A stretch of 15,189 nucleotides of DNA from a bacterium. GTDB taxonomy: Bacteria > Patescibacteriota > Patescibacteriia > Patescibacteriales > GWC2-42-12. The notes beneath the pieces were generated by a model. The model did not search any database. It saw only the letters and a list, made by a program, of their open reading frames with translations, and had not been told where the DNA came from. A program made the translations under genes and the position numbers. This document shows, in pieces, positions 14,123 to 15,189 of the stretch. How positions within the stretch are numbered: position 1 is the first letter of the stretch; every line of letters begins with the position of its first letter. The stretch spans positions 1 to 15,189 of the forward strand of contig JAURWF010000008.1 in assembly GCA_030655095.1 (NCBI GenBank), written 5' to 3'.

Positions 14123-14124
14123 CG

Positions 14125-14163
14125 GTTAAGGTTCGCATGAAAGTGATATGCCCTAACTTTAAC
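14125..14163 (+). terminator. Imperfect hairpin after the response regulator gene
   Basis: GTTAAGGTTCGCAT (14125-14138) pairs imperfectly with ATGCCCTAACTTTAAC (14148-14163), with small bulges and a 9-base loop, two bases past the stop. It is followed by TTTGTTTATT, which is moderately T-rich. It is a plausible but weak terminator for the pheT-kinase-regulator transcript. Confidence 0.4.
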
Positions 14164-14231
14164 TTTGTTTATTAAATTGGTAGAATAATAAGCAAGAAGT
14201 TGTTTTCTTGTCATTCTAAACTAAGTTCCCA

Positions 14232-14392
14232 TTTTGTCATCTCGAACCCCGCGCATTTGGCGGGGTGAGAGATCTATAATAGACAAAAAGTAAAATAAAC
14301 TTATTTATTTGGCAAACACATATTACAGATCTCTCACCCCGATTACGGTGTTCGAGTTGACAAAAAAAGGGGGGGGGTTCGAGATGACAAAA
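14232..14392. repeat. Nested inverted-repeat (foldback, MITE-like) element
   Basis: The outer 19-base arms TTTTGTCATCTCGAACCCC (14232-14250) and its exact complement (14374-14392) enclose an inner pair: GGGGTGAGAGATCTATAATA at 14262-14281 and its complement with one mismatch at 14321-14340, around a 39-base loop. A third partly matching copy of the outer arm, TTCGAGTTGACAA (14351-14363), sits just inside the right arm. CCCCGC/GCGGGG (14247-14265) forms a small hairpin in the left arm. A run of nine G (14369-14377) is at the right. No coding frame is seen. Nothing else is recognisable in the 317-base gap 14123-14439 apart from the hairpin at its left end. Confidence 0.75.
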
Positions 14393-14439
14393 AACCAGTA
14401 GATTATTATTTAAAATTATTAAAAATTAATTTTAATTTT

Positions 14440-14757
14440 ATGGATTTATTTAGCAACAGTAAAGATTTATTAAATATTGTTTTATCTTTTTGTGTTCTAT
14501 GGTTGACAATTTTCATCGCATGGTTTATATATTACTTAGCTATGACTATGCGTCAAGTATTTTTGACAGCCAAAGAAACGCGACAAAAAATAAAAAAAAT
14601 TGATGAAGCGATTAAATCATTTAAAGAAAAAATAGAACACAGCGCTTCTTATTTAGTGTTAATTGGAGAGGGTATTAAAAAATTAGTAGAAGTAACGAAG
14701 AATAAAACTGAAGATTGGGTAGAAAAAAAATCAGCTAAGAAAAAAAATAGCAAATAG
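14440..14757 (+). CDS. Small single-pass membrane protein with coiled coil (DUF948-like shape)
   Basis: A 105-residue protein. A short N-terminus (MDLFSNSKDLLN) precedes one strong transmembrane helix at about 12-34 (IVLSFCVLWLTIFIAWFIYY). An amphipathic coiled coil follows (about 40-70, TAKETRQKIKKIDEAIKSFKEKIEH), then a second helix with SYLVLIGEGIKKLVEV, and a Lys-rich end (VEKKSAKKKNSK). This shape resembles DUF948-type proteins, whose function is unknown. Topology by the positive-inside rule puts the Lys-rich tail in the cytoplasm. The ATG is preceded by TTTTAATTTT with no Shine-Dalgarno sequence. A cysteine-rich gene starts 21 bases downstream. Confidence 0.75.
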   Translation: MDLFSNSKDLLNIVLSFCVLWLTIFIAWFIYYLAMTMRQVFLTAKETRQKIKKIDEAIKSFKEKIEHSASYLVLIGEGIKKLVEVTKNKTEDWVEKKSAKKKNSK

Positions 14758-14763
14758 AAAAAG

Positions 14764-14772
14764 AGGAGGTGA
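14764..14772 (+). promoter_or_regulatory. Exceptionally complete Shine-Dalgarno sequence of the cysteine-rich gene
   Basis: AGGAGGTGA is complementary over nine bases to the 3' end of typical 16S rRNA and lies at ideal spacing (GGAGG ends 9 bases before the ATG at 14779). It fixes the start and stands out in a window where most genes have no recognisable ribosome binding site. Confidence 0.85.
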
Positions 14773-14778
14773 GAAAAG

Positions 14779-15030
14779 ATGAAAAGAATGGATGGAAATA
14801 AATGTTGTAATCAACCGGATGAAGTCTCTTGCGAGAATTGCCCAACAGTAGGGCGTCTTGATAAAACGAAAAAGTATGAAATTCCCTGTATACAGTGCGG
14901 GGAAAAAGATTGCCAATCTTATATTGGTGAGGAGGTTGAGAAGAAACCAGAGGGATGTGCATTTCCTGAATTTCGTGGGCCATGTGAAACATGTCCCGGG
15001 AAGATTATTCCCGGAAGTTGTTGGCTGTAG
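14779..15030 (+). CDS. Small cysteine-rich protein, probably metal-binding, function unknown
   Basis: An 83-residue protein with 11 cysteines: 9, 10, 18, 21, 37, 40, 45, 60, 69, 72 and 81. Three are paired as C-x2-C (18/21, 37/40, 69/72). The spacing suggests Zn or Fe-S binding, or disulfides if exported. There is no signal peptide, so a cytoplasmic metal-binding role is more likely. Residues KKYEIPCIQCGEKDCQSY and GPCETCPGKIIPGSCW are the most structured-looking parts. I recognise no family. The gene has a very strong ribosome binding site and higher G+C than its neighbours (50% in the 60 bases from 14941, by my count), features it shares with the radical SAM gene. It follows the small membrane protein by 21 bases. 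Confidence 0.7.
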   Translation: MKRMDGNKCCNQPDEVSCENCPTVGRLDKTKKYEIPCIQCGEKDCQSYIGEEVEKKPEGCAFPEFRGPCETCPGKIIPGSCWL

Positions 15031-15138
15031 TCTATAAGGGTATTGTTTCCCGACTTATCGCCCTCTCTAAATTTTTAAGACTAAATCTTATTTTATAAGG
15101 GTTTTTTGAAAAAATTCTTTAAAAAGGCTGCACTAATA

Positions 15139-15147
15139 TGGTATAAT
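15139..15147 (+). promoter_or_regulatory. Extended -10 promoter giving a leaderless transcript
   Basis: TG at 15139-15140, one base, then a perfect TATAAT (15142-15147). TTAAAA at 15119-15124 gives a weak -35 at 17-base spacing. The ATG at 15154 is the seventh base after the -10 box, where transcription would be expected to begin, so the mRNA would start at or next to the start codon. Confidence 0.65.
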
Positions 15148-15153
15148 ATCTAA

Positions 15154-15189
15154 ATGAATTTTAAAATAAGAGAAATAAAAACTAAAAGT
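15154..15189 (+). CDS. Start of a further gene, cut by the window end
   Basis: ATG followed by an open frame reading MNFKIREIKTKS to the window edge, placed correctly behind a promoter. A short N-terminus of this type ('iKeIk-x-KS') occurs in some SplB/Rv2578c-like radical SAM proteins, but twelve residues cannot establish that. No Shine-Dalgarno sequence is seen, consistent with leaderless translation. Confidence 0.45.
   Translation, partial: MNFKIREIKTKS

Noticed and set aside
1..15189. CRISPR arrays, tRNA and rRNA genes
   Set aside because: I found no regularly spaced direct repeats with spacers, and no cloverleaf or rRNA-like sequence on either strand by eye.

Overview
The window is AT-rich DNA with dense, short-spaced genes, most of which lack a Shine-Dalgarno sequence. 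Several protein types (a short DciA-like protein, a UvrD-like helicase tail fused to a nuclease, a soluble histidine kinase with a double-receiver partner) are often seen in small-genome uncultured bacteria. My best guess is a member of the Patescibacteria/CPR; this is an inference from style and gene content, not a search result. TGA is used as a stop (the end of pheS), so the recoded-TGA lineages within that group are unlikely.

Layout. 1-1292 (+): the 3' end of a helicase-nuclease gene, then a small DciA/DUF721-like gene. 1305-3700 (-): a two-gene cassette, a TrmB-family regulator followed by a B12-binding-type radical SAM enzyme. It has a near-consensus promoter overlapped by a perfect inverted repeat, a strong ribosome binding site for the enzyme gene, and an intrinsic terminator. 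The enzyme gene is visibly richer in G+C than its surroundings. 3883-5337 (+): a four-helix membrane protein and pheS. 5338-9473: a block that separates pheS from pheT. It holds a strong hairpin, a twice-frameshifted small gene, a 741-residue membrane protein combining a duplicated beta domain, a lytic-transglycosylase-like domain and an FG-GAP-like tail, an unrecognised 204-residue gene, and a BRO-N protein. 9504-14122 (+): pheT, a soluble PAS histidine kinase and a tandem-receiver protein, closely spaced and probably one transcript. 14123-14439: nested inverted repeats. 14440-15189: a small membrane protein, a cysteine-rich protein with an unusually complete ribosome binding site, and the start of a further gene that looks leaderless.

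The most interesting thread is the invasion of essential coding sequences by small repeats. pheS carries an in-frame 27-base insertion that is almost entirely a perfect palindrome and adds nine residues at a place where E. coli PheS (recalled from memory) has none. pheT carries two back-to-back heptamer tandem repeats in a variable linker. The helicase-nuclease linker has a compositionally similar insert. Foldback elements of related style lie between genes. The second thread is the TrmB/radical SAM cassette with its apparent self-regulating promoter. The third is the multidomain transglycosylase-like protein, whose predicted topology is hard to reconcile with its domains.
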